A DNA stretch of 64,000 bases from an uncultured Cryptobacterium sp. (GTDB taxonomy: Bacteria > Actinomycetota > Coriobacteriia > Coriobacteriales > Eggerthellaceae), in the NCBI GenBank assembly GCA_958410215.1, contig CATYOF010000001.1:1-64000 (forward strand), read 5' to 3'. The translations under genes and the position numbers were made by a program. The notes below the pieces were generated by a model, which did not search any database, was not told where the DNA came from, and saw only the letters and a list, made by a program, of their open reading frames with translations. Positions 51,655 through 60,695 of the stretch are shown here, piece after piece (position 1 is the first letter of the stretch; the number at the start of each line of letters is the position of its first letter).

Positions 51655-52287
51655 TTATTCTGCTTTCTCGCTCGTAGCAAAACGGGAAGCTACCACCTTG
51701 TCAACCAAACCATAGGCGCAAGCCTCTTCTGCGGTCATCCAGTTATCACGCTCGGAATCAGCATGAACTTTTTCTACTGTTTGACCGGTATGCTTAGCGA
51801 TAATGCCTTCAAGACGGTCACGCGTTTTCTTCATTTCAGTGGCAAGAATTTCAAAATCGGTTTGCTGAGTACGCTCACCAGAACCGCCCATGGGTTGATG
51901 AATCATAACCTGTGCGTTAGGAAGAATAATACGCTTGCCAGGAGCGCCAGCGCACAGCAGAACAGAGCCCATGGAAGCAGCCATGCCCATACAAATGGTG
52001 GAAACATCGCACTTGATGTACTGCATGGTGTCATAGATGGCCAAGCCCGCAGAAACCGATCCTCCAGGAGAATTGATGTACAGAGAAATATCTTTGTCGG
52101 GATCAGCAGATTCCAAATGAAGAAGCTGAGCTACCACGGTATTTGCTACCGCATCATCAATTGCCTCACCTAAGAACACAATACGCTCGTTAAGCAAACG
52201 AGAGTAAATGTCGTAGCTGCGTTCCCCGCGAGGAGACTGTTCGATAACGTAAGGGATGAGTGCTGCCTGAGTTGAATTTTGATACAT
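51655..52287 (-). CDS. clpP: ATP-dependent Clp protease proteolytic subunit ClpP
   Basis: A 210-residue serine peptidase. The catalytic Ser is in MGMAASMGSVLLCAG, His in MIHQPMGG, and Asp lies later. The N-terminus IPYVIEQSPRGERSYDIYSRLLNERI is standard. It lies 175 bases downstream of tig and directly upstream of clpX, the usual tig-clpP-clpX order. No second clpP copy is in the window. Confidence 0.97.
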   Translation of the reverse strand: MYQNSTQAALIPYVIEQSPRGERSYDIYSRLLNERIVFLGEAIDDAVANTVVAQLLHLESADPDKDISLYINSPGGSVSAGLAIYDTMQYIKCDVSTICMGMAASMGSVLLCAGAPGKRIILPNAQVMIHQPMGGSGERTQQTDFEILATEMKKTRDRLEGIIAKHTGQTVEKVHADSERDNWMTAEEACAYGLVDKVVASRFATSEKAE

Positions 52288-52357
52288 ATACTAGCCTCGT
52301 TTCACCCATATCTGTTGCGATACCTACATATGCAACATCCAATAATGTCTTATGTTT

Positions 52358-52395
52358 ATAAAAGGGCAACCATCGCGCATATGCGATGATTGCCC
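52358..52395 (-). terminator. intrinsic terminator after tig
   Basis: GGGCAATCATCGC (52395-52383 side) pairs with GCGATGGTTGCCC around GCATAT, with one mismatch, and exits on the minus strand into TTTTATAAAC. It separates tig from clpP. Confidence 0.85.
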
Positions 52396-52462
52396 CCTAT
52401 TATCACTACAAAATCAAATTCCGCAAGTGCACCTTACGCTGCGGCATTATGAAAGGTAGTTA

Positions 52463-53791
52463 TTACTCTTCAACCTTAGCTTCTACAACTTCGCTAACCT
52501 TAGCCTTCGCTACGACATCGCGCAGGGCATTTGCACGAACAATGCTTTCGCGAATCATAGGCAGACGGCCTTCTTTGCGCCATTCTGCTTCAATAGCGTC
52601 CGGATCATCAAGATCTGCAGAAGTGAATTCAGCATGAACTTCATCTTCGGTTGCAACAATCTCGAAATGACGAGCCCAAGCATCCAAAGCCAAGTCCTGA
52701 CGAACCATGTCTTCAGCTTGCTTCTTGTTATCTTCTTCGAACTTATCTGCCGTCATTTCCATGGTCTTAAGATACTGATCAAAGGTAAGACCCATGCGAG
52801 AAAGCTGACCATAGAAGTCCTGAAGAAGGCGGGTTTCTTGAGTCTTGCACATAATCTCTGGAACTTCACCTTCAAGGCGCTTTGCCAAAGCCATCAGGCA
52901 TTCGTTTTCCTTGCGACGAGGAGCGCTTGCCATCTTCTGGCCCTTGATGCTATCGCCAATCTTGGTGCGCATATCTTCAAGGCCTTCAAAACCAAAGGTG
53001 TCCTTGGCCCATTCTTCGGTTACCTCAGGAACAACCTTGTTCTTAATTACCTCAACCTTAACCTCGAAATGGAACATGCCCTTTTCTTCAAGGTTGGAGG
53101 TGATCAAAGAATCGTCGTCGGTCAAATCAAGGTCAAAGCTCTTTTCCTGACCCTTCTTAAGGCCGATCAGTTCAGCATCAAAAGATGCAGGATAAACGCC
53201 CTTGCCCAATTCATACAGACGATGATCAGCAGAAAGTGCCGATACTTCTTCGCCTGCTTCATTGGTTACCGTCATGGTGAGCTCTACGAATTCACCAGGC
53301 TTTACCTTGGTGTTTGCATTTGCATCTTTAAAGTCGTGATAGTAATTACGAAGCTCTTCAATCTGAGCATCGATTTCTTCTTCCGTTGCTTCAGTTGAAG
53401 GAATTTCAACCTCTACGGGCTCGTAGCTAGAAAGTTCAAGTTCTGGCTTTGCTACGATAGTTGCGGTGAAGTTGAAAGGCTTATGATCTTCAACTAAATC
53501 AAGCTCATATTCATAATCAGGACGCTGCAGAGGAACCAGATTATTCTCTTCCAGAGCCTGGGGATAAACTTCATTTACCAAATCCTCGGTTACCGTGGTG
53601 AGCACAGAATTGTCACCCATAATGCTATCGATAACAGGACGAGGAGCCTTGCCAGGACGGAAACCAGGGAAGCTGTAGCGCTTTGCAACACGACGATACG
53701 TACGCTTAATGCGTGCATCGACATCGGAAGCGTCAACCTCGAACGAAAGTTTTACCTGATTATTCTCGAGGGCCTCTACATTGATGTTCAC
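52463..53791 (-). CDS. tig: trigger factor
   Basis: A 442-residue ribosome-bound chaperone with peptidyl-prolyl isomerase activity. The ribosome-docking signature GFRPGKAPRPVI is at about residues 43-54, the PPIase domain sits in the middle (VKPGEFVELTMTVTN...), and a long C-terminal chaperone domain follows. Length fits the family. It leads the clpP-clpX genes. Its C-terminus has an acidic tail. Confidence 0.95.
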   Translation of the reverse strand: MNINVEALENNQVKLSFEVDASDVDARIKRTYRRVAKRYSFPGFRPGKAPRPVIDSIMGDNSVLTTVTEDLVNEVYPQALEENNLVPLQRPDYEYELDLVEDHKPFNFTATIVAKPELELSSYEPVEVEIPSTEATEEEIDAQIEELRNYYHDFKDANANTKVKPGEFVELTMTVTNEAGEEVSALSADHRLYELGKGVYPASFDAELIGLKKGQEKSFDLDLTDDDSLITSNLEEKGMFHFEVKVEVIKNKVVPEVTEEWAKDTFGFEGLEDMRTKIGDSIKGQKMASAPRRKENECLMALAKRLEGEVPEIMCKTQETRLLQDFYGQLSRMGLTFDQYLKTMEMTADKFEEDNKKQAEDMVRQDLALDAWARHFEIVATEDEVHAEFTSADLDDPDAIEAEWRKEGRLPMIRESIVRANALRDVVAKAKVSEVVEAKVEE

Positions 53792-53830
53792 GAATTAACT
53801 CCTTCTTGGATACTACATACGTTTCACAAA

Positions 53831-53916
53831 TGGTGCGGGTGAAAGGACTTGAACCTTCACGGGGGTTACCCACCAGAACCTAAACCTGGCGCGTCTGCCA
53901 ATTCCGCCACACCCGC
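53831..53916 (-). tRNA. tRNA-Leu (anticodon UAG)
   Basis: An 86-base class II tRNA. The acceptor stem is GCGGGTG/CACCCGC, the anticodon loop TTTAGGT carries UAG, and a variable arm (GGGTAACCCCC-type) marks it as leucine. The T arm reads GGTTCAAGTCC. The CCA end is encoded in the DNA (TGG at 53831-53833). It lies between tig and the membrane-anchored gene. Confidence 0.95.
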
Positions 53917-54035
53917 ATTCCAACTGTGACCGTACCGTCTTCGATGACGGCAACTTCGATATAATAGCAAAACGAAGCAAACCTTGCTCGAATTTATTTC
54001 ATGAAGTGAAAGAAAAATGAAGAAATTACTACAAA

Positions 54036-54824
54036 CTAGAGCGAAACCGCATCGCGAGCAGTAATGGTGCGCGAAGGAGAAACAAGAATGGTGCCCACCT
54101 GACCCTGCAAAGCGGCATCATTGTAGAATACGCCATCAACTAAAACACCATAAGAATCGAACCCTTCATCTTGAGCAGATATTACGATATCAACCCCTTC
54201 ATAGGATTCGAGCAACGACACATCACTAACCAGACAGATAATGATATCGACATTTTTTGATTCATAGTCTGCCACTCGTTTTTCTAGATAGCTGTGCTGA
54301 GCGGTAATCTGATCAATAGAAAAAATTCCAAAAGTATGAGCACCTGCCCGTACAATAGTAGACGTATTGTATGCGGTTAACTGTTCGGTATCTACACTTA
54401 TTACCTGCGCACCCTTTTCTATATATGAGCGCTGAAGCCCAAAAAGCGAAACAGGTTGTAAATCCGTTTTACCTTCTGAAGCATTGGTTGCGGCATCTGT
54501 CGCACTTACTTCATCGGTTGATTGATCTTCTATTCCTGGTTGGATTGAACGGCTATTCAGTGAACGTGACGAAAGCGTATTTGCTGAAAGCATCATATCA
54601 ACTTCTGTATCAGCAACTACCGTTTCCCTATGCTCGCTTACAGTTCCCTTATAAAGAATAGCTGTATATTCATCAAGGTTTCCCGTTGCATCATCGATAT
54701 TACTTGCAGCAACGTTTAACGAATGGCCAACGGTCACAATATACGCGATAAGAACACCAAGACCCGCTAGGGCCAAAAAGACAAAAAAACCTAATGCTGC
54801 TTTTTCGCGTGAAATCTTCTTCAT
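54036..54824 (-). CDS. membrane-anchored protein with metallophosphatase-like C-terminal half
   Basis: A 262-residue protein. Residues about 10-33 form a single transmembrane helix, so the rest is outside. A Ser/Thr/Asp/Glu-rich linker follows (residues about 70-120). The C-terminal part, from VRAGAHTFGIFSID to VGTILVSPSRTITARD, resembles the second half of periplasmic 5'-nucleotidase-type phosphatases, but key metal ligands seem replaced (SAQDEG where GHSH-like sequence is usual). It may be a non-catalytic binding or regulatory relative. It is downstream of uvrA on the same strand with no link evident. Not recognised with certainty. Confidence 0.6.
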   Translation of the reverse strand: MKKISREKAALGFFVFLALAGLGVLIAYIVTVGHSLNVAASNIDDATGNLDEYTAILYKGTVSEHRETVVADTEVDMMLSANTLSSRSLNSRSIQPGIEDQSTDEVSATDAATNASEGKTDLQPVSLFGLQRSYIEKGAQVISVDTEQLTAYNTSTIVRAGAHTFGIFSIDQITAQHSYLEKRVADYESKNVDIIICLVSDVSLLESYEGVDIVISAQDEGFDSYGVLVDGVFYNDAALQGQVGTILVSPSRTITARDAVSL

Positions 54825-54910
54825 AGGTAGGTATCCTACGGCAAGATACCTACCTTATTTCCGAAAATTACGTGTATGCATCAAAATATCGCTATCAGTT
54901 CAAAGTTTAC

Positions 54911-57787
54911 CTAGTTCTGCAGTAAGCGTGCCAGGAATCTACCCGTATGACTTTCGGGCACCTGAGCAACTTCTTCAGGGGTTCCCTGAGCCACAATGGT
55001 ACCTCCCCTGTCGCCCCCTTCGGGTCCTAAATCAATTACGTAATCGGCTGCCTTAATAATGTCGAGATTATGTTCAATAACCAGTACCGTATTGCCTGCA
55101 TCCACCAATCGCTGCAACACTTCAAGAAGTTGTCGCACATCATCAAAGTGCAAACCAGTGGTAGGCTCATCAAGAATGTAGAATGTTTTACCTGTCTGTC
55201 TGCGCTGAAGTTCACTTGCAAGTTTAACGCGCTGTGCTTCACCGCCAGAAAGAGTAGTAGCAGGTTGGCCTAGACGAATATACCCCAGTCCAACATCGTG
55301 CAGCGTATCCAGCTTTCGCACAATACCAGGGATTTTCGAGAAAAATTCCCGTGCTTCATCAACCGTCATTTCCAAAACGTCGTATACGTTTTTACCGCGA
55401 TACGTTACCTGCAGCGTTTCACGGTTGTAGCGCTTGCCTTCGCATACTTCACACGCAACATAGACATCGGGTAAAAAGTGCATTTCGATTTTCTTTTGTC
55501 CATCGCCCTTACAGGCTTCGCAGCGTCCGCCCGCTACATTAAAAGAAAAACGTCCCGGAGCATATCCTCGTGCTTTCGCTTCAGGCGTAGAAGCAAACAG
55601 AGCTCGTATATCATCCCAAAGACCAATATAGGTAGCAGGATTTGAACGCGGCGTACGACCAATAGGACTTTGATCAATATTGATAAGCTTATCGATGCGC
55701 TCTGCCCCTACCAAACGTCGATATTCCCCTGTTTTGCGATGAGCATGGTTTACTCGGTTTGCAAGAGCAGGTGCTAAGGTATCGGTAATAAGGGAACTTT
55801 TTCCTGATCCTGAAACTCCCGTAACAAGAGTGAGCGTTCCTAAAGGAATGGTAATATCCACCTTCTTTAAATTATTTTCAGAAGCACCCTTCAACTGAAT
55901 AGTTCCCTTTTTAGGATTTCGACGAGTTTTTGGAATAGGGATAACCTTTTTGCCACTGAGATACTGAGCAGTAAGAGATTCGGGGACCTGCATTATTTCT
56001 TCAGGGGTACCTGCTGCCACCACTTCGCCCCCAAGCTCGCCAGCACCAGGACCCATGTCAATAACATAGTCGGCACTTCTAATGGTATCTTCGTCATGTT
56101 CAACTACCACTACGGTATTACCCAAATCGCGCAAGTGTTCAAGAGTTGCAATAAGGCGTTCATTATCGCGCTGATGAAGGCCAATAGAAGGCTCATCCAA
56201 GATATAAAGTACGCCCATCAACCCAGCACCAATTTGGGTGGCAAGACGAATTCGTTGTGCTTCGCCGCCCGACAAGGTTGCCGTTGCACGTTCAAGCGTC
56301 AAATAATCAAGACCCACATCAACCAAAAAACGAAGACGAGTCTTGATCTCTTTCACGATAGGAAGAGCAATAGCTTCTTGTTGAGGTTCAAAGGTTAGGG
56401 AATCAAAAAAAGCCAGCGAATCGAGCGCGCACATTTCGCATACTTCGTGAATATTCTTACCACCTACCGTTACAGCTAGAATAAGTGGATTGAGACGCTT
56501 ACCCCCACACGTAGCACACGGAATAATGGAAAAGTACTGCTCATACTTTTGGCGCTGACGGTCTGACGATGCTTCTTTATAGCGATGCATTACTGCCGCA
56601 CAAATACCTTCCCATTCAATAAACCAATACGTTTCACGTCCATCAACCGTAAGATAATCAACGCGAATTTTTTCGTTGGGAACCCCATATAAAAGAGCTT
56701 TTCGCACCTTATTTGGAATATCTTCCCAAGGAGTTGAGGGATCTACGTCAAAATGTTTCAGCACCGCCCGCATTACCTGAGGATAATAATTGCCGGTTCT
56801 AAAGGGCGCAACCGCACCTTCCTCCAAAGAAAGTGTTTTATCAGGAATAACCAGACTTGGATCAACTTCTTCACGGCTACCAATTCCCAAACAATCAGGA
56901 CAAGCACCATAGGGTGCATTAAAGGAAAAATCTCGCGGCTGAAGTTCATTCATGGAATACCCATGTTCGGGACATGCTAACGCAAGCGAGAAAAGATGTT
57001 CCCCTGGGGCAAGACCTCCCGTTGCACCAGATGACGTGGTGATATTGGCTTCTTCGTCTCCCTTTTCCATGATTTTAACCAACACGCGACCATCGGCTAA
57101 ATTGCAAGCCATTTCAACCGCTTGAGCAATACGACCTGCCGCGCTTTGTTTAAGCACTACACGGTCTACCACCACTTCAATAAAATGCTTGATCTTTTTG
57201 TTTAAGACGATAGGTTCCCCACCGAGCTTTTGCACTTCGCCGTCAATACGAACACGCGAAAACCCTTCTTTTTGCAGATCCTGGAATAGCTTTGTGAATT
57301 CACCTTTTTTACCAGCAACCACTGGCGCCATAAGCAAGGCACGTTTGCCATCGCCTAAAGCAAGCACATCGTCTGTTACCTGATCGGTAGTTTGCGCTTT
57401 AATTTCCCTCCCACACTCAGGACAGTGAGGAATACCCGTGCGGGCAAAAAGCAAACGTAAGTAGTCGTAAATTTCCGTTACGGTGCCAACGGTTGAACGA
57501 GGATTTTTGCTTGTTGTTTTTTGATCAATAGAAACTGCCGGAGAAAGCCCATCAATAGAATCAAGATCAGGCTTACTCATTTGTCCTAAGAACTGACGAG
57601 CATAACTAGAAAGGCTTTCCACATAGCGACGCTGACCTTCAGCATACATTGTGTCGAAAGCAAGCGAGCTTTTCCCTGATCCTGAAAGACCAGTAATAAC
57701 TACCAATTTGTCACGCGGAATTTCCACATCAACATTTTTTAAATTGTGCTCACGAGCACCTTTTATAACAATGGAGCTTTGTCCCAT
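54911..57787 (-). CDS. uvrA: excinuclease ABC subunit A
   Basis: A 958-residue ABC ATPase that finds helix-distorting lesions. Two ABC modules are present: Walker A at VITGLSGSGKSSLAFDTM and VTGVSGSGKSSLITDTL; signatures LSGGEAQRIRLA and LSGGEAQRVKLA; zinc fingers CPECGREI, CATCGGKRLNP and CEACKGDGQKKIEMHF...CEVCEGKRYN. Length and order are standard. A GAAC-N4-GTTC box lies about 65 bases upstream, so it is probably LexA-regulated. The uvrB gene is 32 kb away and lacks that box. Confidence 0.97.
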   Translation of the reverse strand: MGQSSIVIKGAREHNLKNVDVEIPRDKLVVITGLSGSGKSSLAFDTMYAEGQRRYVESLSSYARQFLGQMSKPDLDSIDGLSPAVSIDQKTTSKNPRSTVGTVTEIYDYLRLLFARTGIPHCPECGREIKAQTTDQVTDDVLALGDGKRALLMAPVVAGKKGEFTKLFQDLQKEGFSRVRIDGEVQKLGGEPIVLNKKIKHFIEVVVDRVVLKQSAAGRIAQAVEMACNLADGRVLVKIMEKGDEEANITTSSGATGGLAPGEHLFSLALACPEHGYSMNELQPRDFSFNAPYGACPDCLGIGSREEVDPSLVIPDKTLSLEEGAVAPFRTGNYYPQVMRAVLKHFDVDPSTPWEDIPNKVRKALLYGVPNEKIRVDYLTVDGRETYWFIEWEGICAAVMHRYKEASSDRQRQKYEQYFSIIPCATCGGKRLNPLILAVTVGGKNIHEVCEMCALDSLAFFDSLTFEPQQEAIALPIVKEIKTRLRFLVDVGLDYLTLERATATLSGGEAQRIRLATQIGAGLMGVLYILDEPSIGLHQRDNERLIATLEHLRDLGNTVVVVEHDEDTIRSADYVIDMGPGAGELGGEVVAAGTPEEIMQVPESLTAQYLSGKKVIPIPKTRRNPKKGTIQLKGASENNLKKVDITIPLGTLTLVTGVSGSGKSSLITDTLAPALANRVNHAHRKTGEYRRLVGAERIDKLINIDQSPIGRTPRSNPATYIGLWDDIRALFASTPEAKARGYAPGRFSFNVAGGRCEACKGDGQKKIEMHFLPDVYVACEVCEGKRYNRETLQVTYRGKNVYDVLEMTVDEAREFFSKIPGIVRKLDTLHDVGLGYIRLGQPATTLSGGEAQRVKLASELQRRQTGKTFYILDEPTTGLHFDDVRQLLEVLQRLVDAGNTVLVIEHNLDIIKAADYVIDLGPEGGDRGGTIVAQGTPEEVAQVPESHTGRFLARLLQN

Positions 57788-57851
57788 GAATGTATCTCCT
57801 AGAACGTATAAGATCGTGAAAACACATTCTACTCCAGCTTGACTAAAATGA

Positions 57852-57863
57852 GAACATTCGTTC
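57852..57863. promoter_or_regulatory. SOS (LexA/DinR) box upstream of uvrA
   Basis: GAAC-ATTC-GTTC matches the Gram-positive SOS operator GAAC-N4-GTTC exactly, 65 bases before the uvrA start and near a TATAGC-like -10. It predicts induction by DNA damage. Confidence 0.8.
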
Positions 57864-57992
57864 GCTATACTTCCACATTACGGAAGGGCTTGATGCCGAT
57901 TCATGAAAGAGGTCCATAAAACTTCAGTTCCATCCCCTGCCAATGGCAGAGCCTTACTGGGTTGATACGAAGGAATTCCGCAAACCCCCAGC

Positions 57993-58097
57993 TCTATCCT
58001 TAAGGATGGCTGATATGGTATCTAGTCCTATCCCTGAGAATGGCTAATGCGGTATCTAAACCCTATCCCCGAGGATGGCTGGCGTGATGCACCTCTT
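57993..58097. repeat. three-copy 35-bp tandem repeat across the xerC stop codon
   Basis: Units start CTATCC at 57993, 58028 and 58063, with a period of exactly 35 bases. Shared blocks are CTATCC..GAGGATGGC and GGTATCTA. The third copy contains the xerC stop codon (58063-58065) and last codons; the first two are downstream. A more diverged relative may lie near 57936. Since 35 is not a multiple of 3, the copies do not extend the reading frame. Confidence 0.75.
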
Positions 58098-59217
58098 TCA
58101 AATGATCAGAAGTAAGATGCGTGTATATTTGCGTAGTAGAAAGACTGGCATGACCAAGCATCTCTTGCACACTACGCAAGTCTGCTCCACCAGATAATAA
58201 ATCGGTAGCAAAAGAATGCCTGAGCGCATGGGGACTTAACGATTCATCAAGCCCTACCTCATGAAGTCTCTCTTTAAATATTGACCGAATGGTATTAGTT
58301 GAAAGCTTATTTCCTCGCACAGAGAGAAAAACATAAGAAATGTCAGGGTGTTTACGTAAAAGAGGCCGACCATACTGAAGATACTCGGTAAGTGCCTCAC
58401 ATGCTTTTTGATGAAGGGGAACAAGACGTTCTTTTGATCCTTTACCCATTACCCGAACGAATCCTTGTTGCAAATCTAAACCAGACAACAAAAGAGAAGA
58501 AGCTTCCGATACGCGCAAACCGGCAGCATAAAGCAATTCCAAAAGTGCTTCATTTCGTACACGCAAGGCCAATGCAAGTTCGGCAGAGTGTTTGTTCGAA
58601 CTGGTTTTGTTCGATTCACACCCGCTCGTTTGATCGCTTTCTTCAAGGAGGTGATCTATATCATGAGCCGAAATTACCCGCGGAAGCGTTTTGGGCTGTT
58701 TGGGACCCTGCAAAATAGCTGCAGGATTGCCTTGACACTTTCCCTCAATAACCAGCCAACGGTAAAACGCCTTAATTGAGCTTAAGTGTCTATTAATAGT
58801 AGTGCGCGCATACTGCGCTTGATCCAAATAGGCTAGATAACGTCGAATTTGCTGATGACGAGCAGTAAGCATATCTATATATTCACGCCTGCACCATCGA
58901 AGATATGCTTCAATATCTATGCGATAGTTACGGATAGTATGGGCCGACTTGTTGTACTGAGTCGCAAGCGATTTACAAAACGCATCTATAAGTTCACCCC
59001 AGGTTTGCTTCAGTTCGTCATCCTCAGAAAGTTGTATTTGTTCAGCTTGCTTCGGTTTGGCATCTCCGGAAGGCTGCACCCTCACAGCTTGCTTTGGTTC
59101 AGCATCTTGGAAAAGTTGCTCTTGTCCGCTTTGAGAGTTTTGATGCTCTTTCTTTTTGCTTATTTCCTTATCGCGTTTTACCATGCGTTTTTTGCTACGC
59201 CACCCATCAAACGTCAT
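58063..59217 (-). CDS. xerC: tyrosine recombinase, XerC/XerD type
   Basis: A 384-residue tyrosine recombinase, about 80 longer than usual. The SAM-like N-terminal domain starts near residue 73 and the catalytic domain near 180. Catalytic residues are R235 (AGLRVSE), K262 in GKGSKER, H330 and R333 (SPHALRHS), H356 (GHASLS) and Y365 (YTHL). Two features add the length: a 70-residue hydrophilic N-terminal region with loose repeats of DAxPKQA, and an insertion of about 16 residues (QTSGCESNKTSSNKHS) ahead of the catalytic Arg. Start is uncertain: neither ATG at 59217 nor the next (59184) has a good ribosome site. It follows trmFO, as XerC does in Firmicutes. Involved in chromosome dimer resolution. 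Confidence 0.88.
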   Translation of the reverse strand: MTFDGWRSKKRMVKRDKEISKKKEHQNSQSGQEQLFQDAEPKQAVRVQPSGDAKPKQAEQIQLSEDDELKQTWGELIDAFCKSLATQYNKSAHTIRNYRIDIEAYLRWCRREYIDMLTARHQQIRRYLAYLDQAQYARTTINRHLSSIKAFYRWLVIEGKCQGNPAAILQGPKQPKTLPRVISAHDIDHLLEESDQTSGCESNKTSSNKHSAELALALRVRNEALLELLYAAGLRVSEASSLLLSGLDLQQGFVRVMGKGSKERLVPLHQKACEALTEYLQYGRPLLRKHPDISYVFLSVRGNKLSTNTIRSIFKERLHEVGLDESLSPHALRHSFATDLLSGGADLRSVQEMLGHASLSTTQIYTHLTSDHLKEVHHASHPRG

Positions 59218-59274
59218 TCGTTTTGATCTTTAGATCCTCAAAAAAGTAAAGCCCTCTACCTTTTCCGAGATTTA

Positions 59275-60684
59275 TTAATCGACAAGCGCTGAAAGCTCTT
59301 TTTCACAGTAATCCTGCAACGCCATTTTTCCTCGCGCTGCATACGCAGCATAGCGTTCACGCTTATTGCGAATTTTAGGTTCAAAGGGAGGCATGATACC
59401 GAAATTAACATGCATGGGCTGATACTCAATTGTTTCTTTACTGGTCGCATAAGCAAGAAGCGCCCCAAATGCCGTTTCTGCTGGCAAGGGAGCAAGACTT
59501 TGCTCTTTCAAATAGGCAAGCACCCCAAGAGATGACCAAAGACCAGATGCAATTGCTTCGCAGTATCCCTCCGTTCCTCCTAGTTGGCCTGCCACAAAAA
59601 GAGGAATAGGAAGATTATCTGCTTTTTCACTATGCAAACGCAAAGAATAATCAAGCAAATGAGGAGCATTAATAAAGGTATTTCGATGCATTACCCCATA
59701 GCGCGCAAACTCTGCTTGCTCTAAACCAGGAATCATTCGAAATACCCGTTTTTGCTCGGGGAAGGTAAGATTGGTTTGAAAACCTACCAAATTAAAACTT
59801 TGCTTATGAGCATCTTCGGCACGGAGTTGAACCACTGCCCAAGGACGACGACCAGTCGCTGGATCGGTCAAACCAACCGGCTTTAAAGGCCCAAAGCGAG
59901 GAGCGTCAAAACCCCTTCGTGCAATTTCTTCTATAGGTTGACACGCTTGAAATAAATCTGAAGTTTCAAATTCTCGCTTTATAACTCGATCCGCTTTGAC
60001 CAATTCCTCAATAAACCGCTCATACGATTCTTTGTCAAAGGGAGCATTAAGATAGTCTCCTTCGCCATCACCCTCATAGCGGCTTTGGCTAAATACCTTT
60101 TCTCGATCAAGCGAATCAGCCATAACAACGGGTGCTGCCGCATCATAGAAAGCAAGTTTATCTTCACCGGTAAATTCTTGAATAAAAGAAGCCAAAGGAG
60201 AAGAGGTAAGAGGTCCTGAAGCGATAATAAGTGCATCAGCTGGCTCAAACAAAGGCTCGCTGGATCCCGAAACCAAAAGTGCACCATTAGAAGCGATTCC
60301 TACCACTTCGGCATCAACTCGAGCGATAAACGAATTTTCGTCTATAAGATTAGTTACTGCCTGAGAAAATGCTTCCCTATCAACCGCAAGAGCCCCGCCT
60401 GCTGCTACCCGATTGGCATACGCACAATCCAGAACAAAAGACCCAAGAGTTGCCAATTCATATTTAAGCATTCCCGCAGCACTGTCAGGTTTGAGTGATT
60501 TTAAGGAATTAGAGCACACAAGCTCCGCACAACATCCTGTTTTGTGTACGGGTGTTGTCGTGGAAGGTCGCATTTCAAAAAGACGAACAGAAAAACCTCG
60601 CTTAGCAAGCTGCAACGCTGCTTCGCTTCCCGCAAGACCTGCTCCTACAATATCCACTACTTTATTACTTTTTTTCTTTACCAT
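59275..60684 (-). CDS. trmFO: tRNA (uracil-54-C5) methyltransferase, folate/FAD-dependent
   Basis: A 469-residue flavoenzyme that makes ribothymidine-54 in tRNA with methylene-THF and FADH2. The FAD motif VDIVGAGLAGSEAALQLAKRGFSVRLFEMRP is at the start, followed by the TrmFO signature FVCSNSLKS-type block (here LVCSNSLKSLKPDSAAGMLKYEL). The C-terminal GSWxxxG-like FAD closing segment is AGQLGGTEGYCEAIASGL. A GTG at 60696 is also possible, but the ATG at 60684 is preferred. The dprA stop overlaps that GTG. Confidence 0.93.
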   Translation of the reverse strand: MVKKKSNKVVDIVGAGLAGSEAALQLAKRGFSVRLFEMRPSTTTPVHKTGCCAELVCSNSLKSLKPDSAAGMLKYELATLGSFVLDCAYANRVAAGGALAVDREAFSQAVTNLIDENSFIARVDAEVVGIASNGALLVSGSSEPLFEPADALIIASGPLTSSPLASFIQEFTGEDKLAFYDAAAPVVMADSLDREKVFSQSRYEGDGEGDYLNAPFDKESYERFIEELVKADRVIKREFETSDLFQACQPIEEIARRGFDAPRFGPLKPVGLTDPATGRRPWAVVQLRAEDAHKQSFNLVGFQTNLTFPEQKRVFRMIPGLEQAEFARYGVMHRNTFINAPHLLDYSLRLHSEKADNLPIPLFVAGQLGGTEGYCEAIASGLWSSLGVLAYLKEQSLAPLPAETAFGALLAYATSKETIEYQPMHVNFGIMPPFEPKIRNKRERYAAYAARGKMALQDYCEKELSALVD

Positions 60685-60695
60685 AATGAACACCA

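Noticed and set aside
52634..53398. 254-residue plus-strand frame opposite tig
   Set aside because: An antisense shadow inside a conserved gene; no start site or family pattern.
57993..58097. 35-bp repeats as a CRISPR array
   Set aside because: The copies are directly adjacent with no unique spacers, and one overlaps the end of a gene. They are tandem repeats, not CRISPR.
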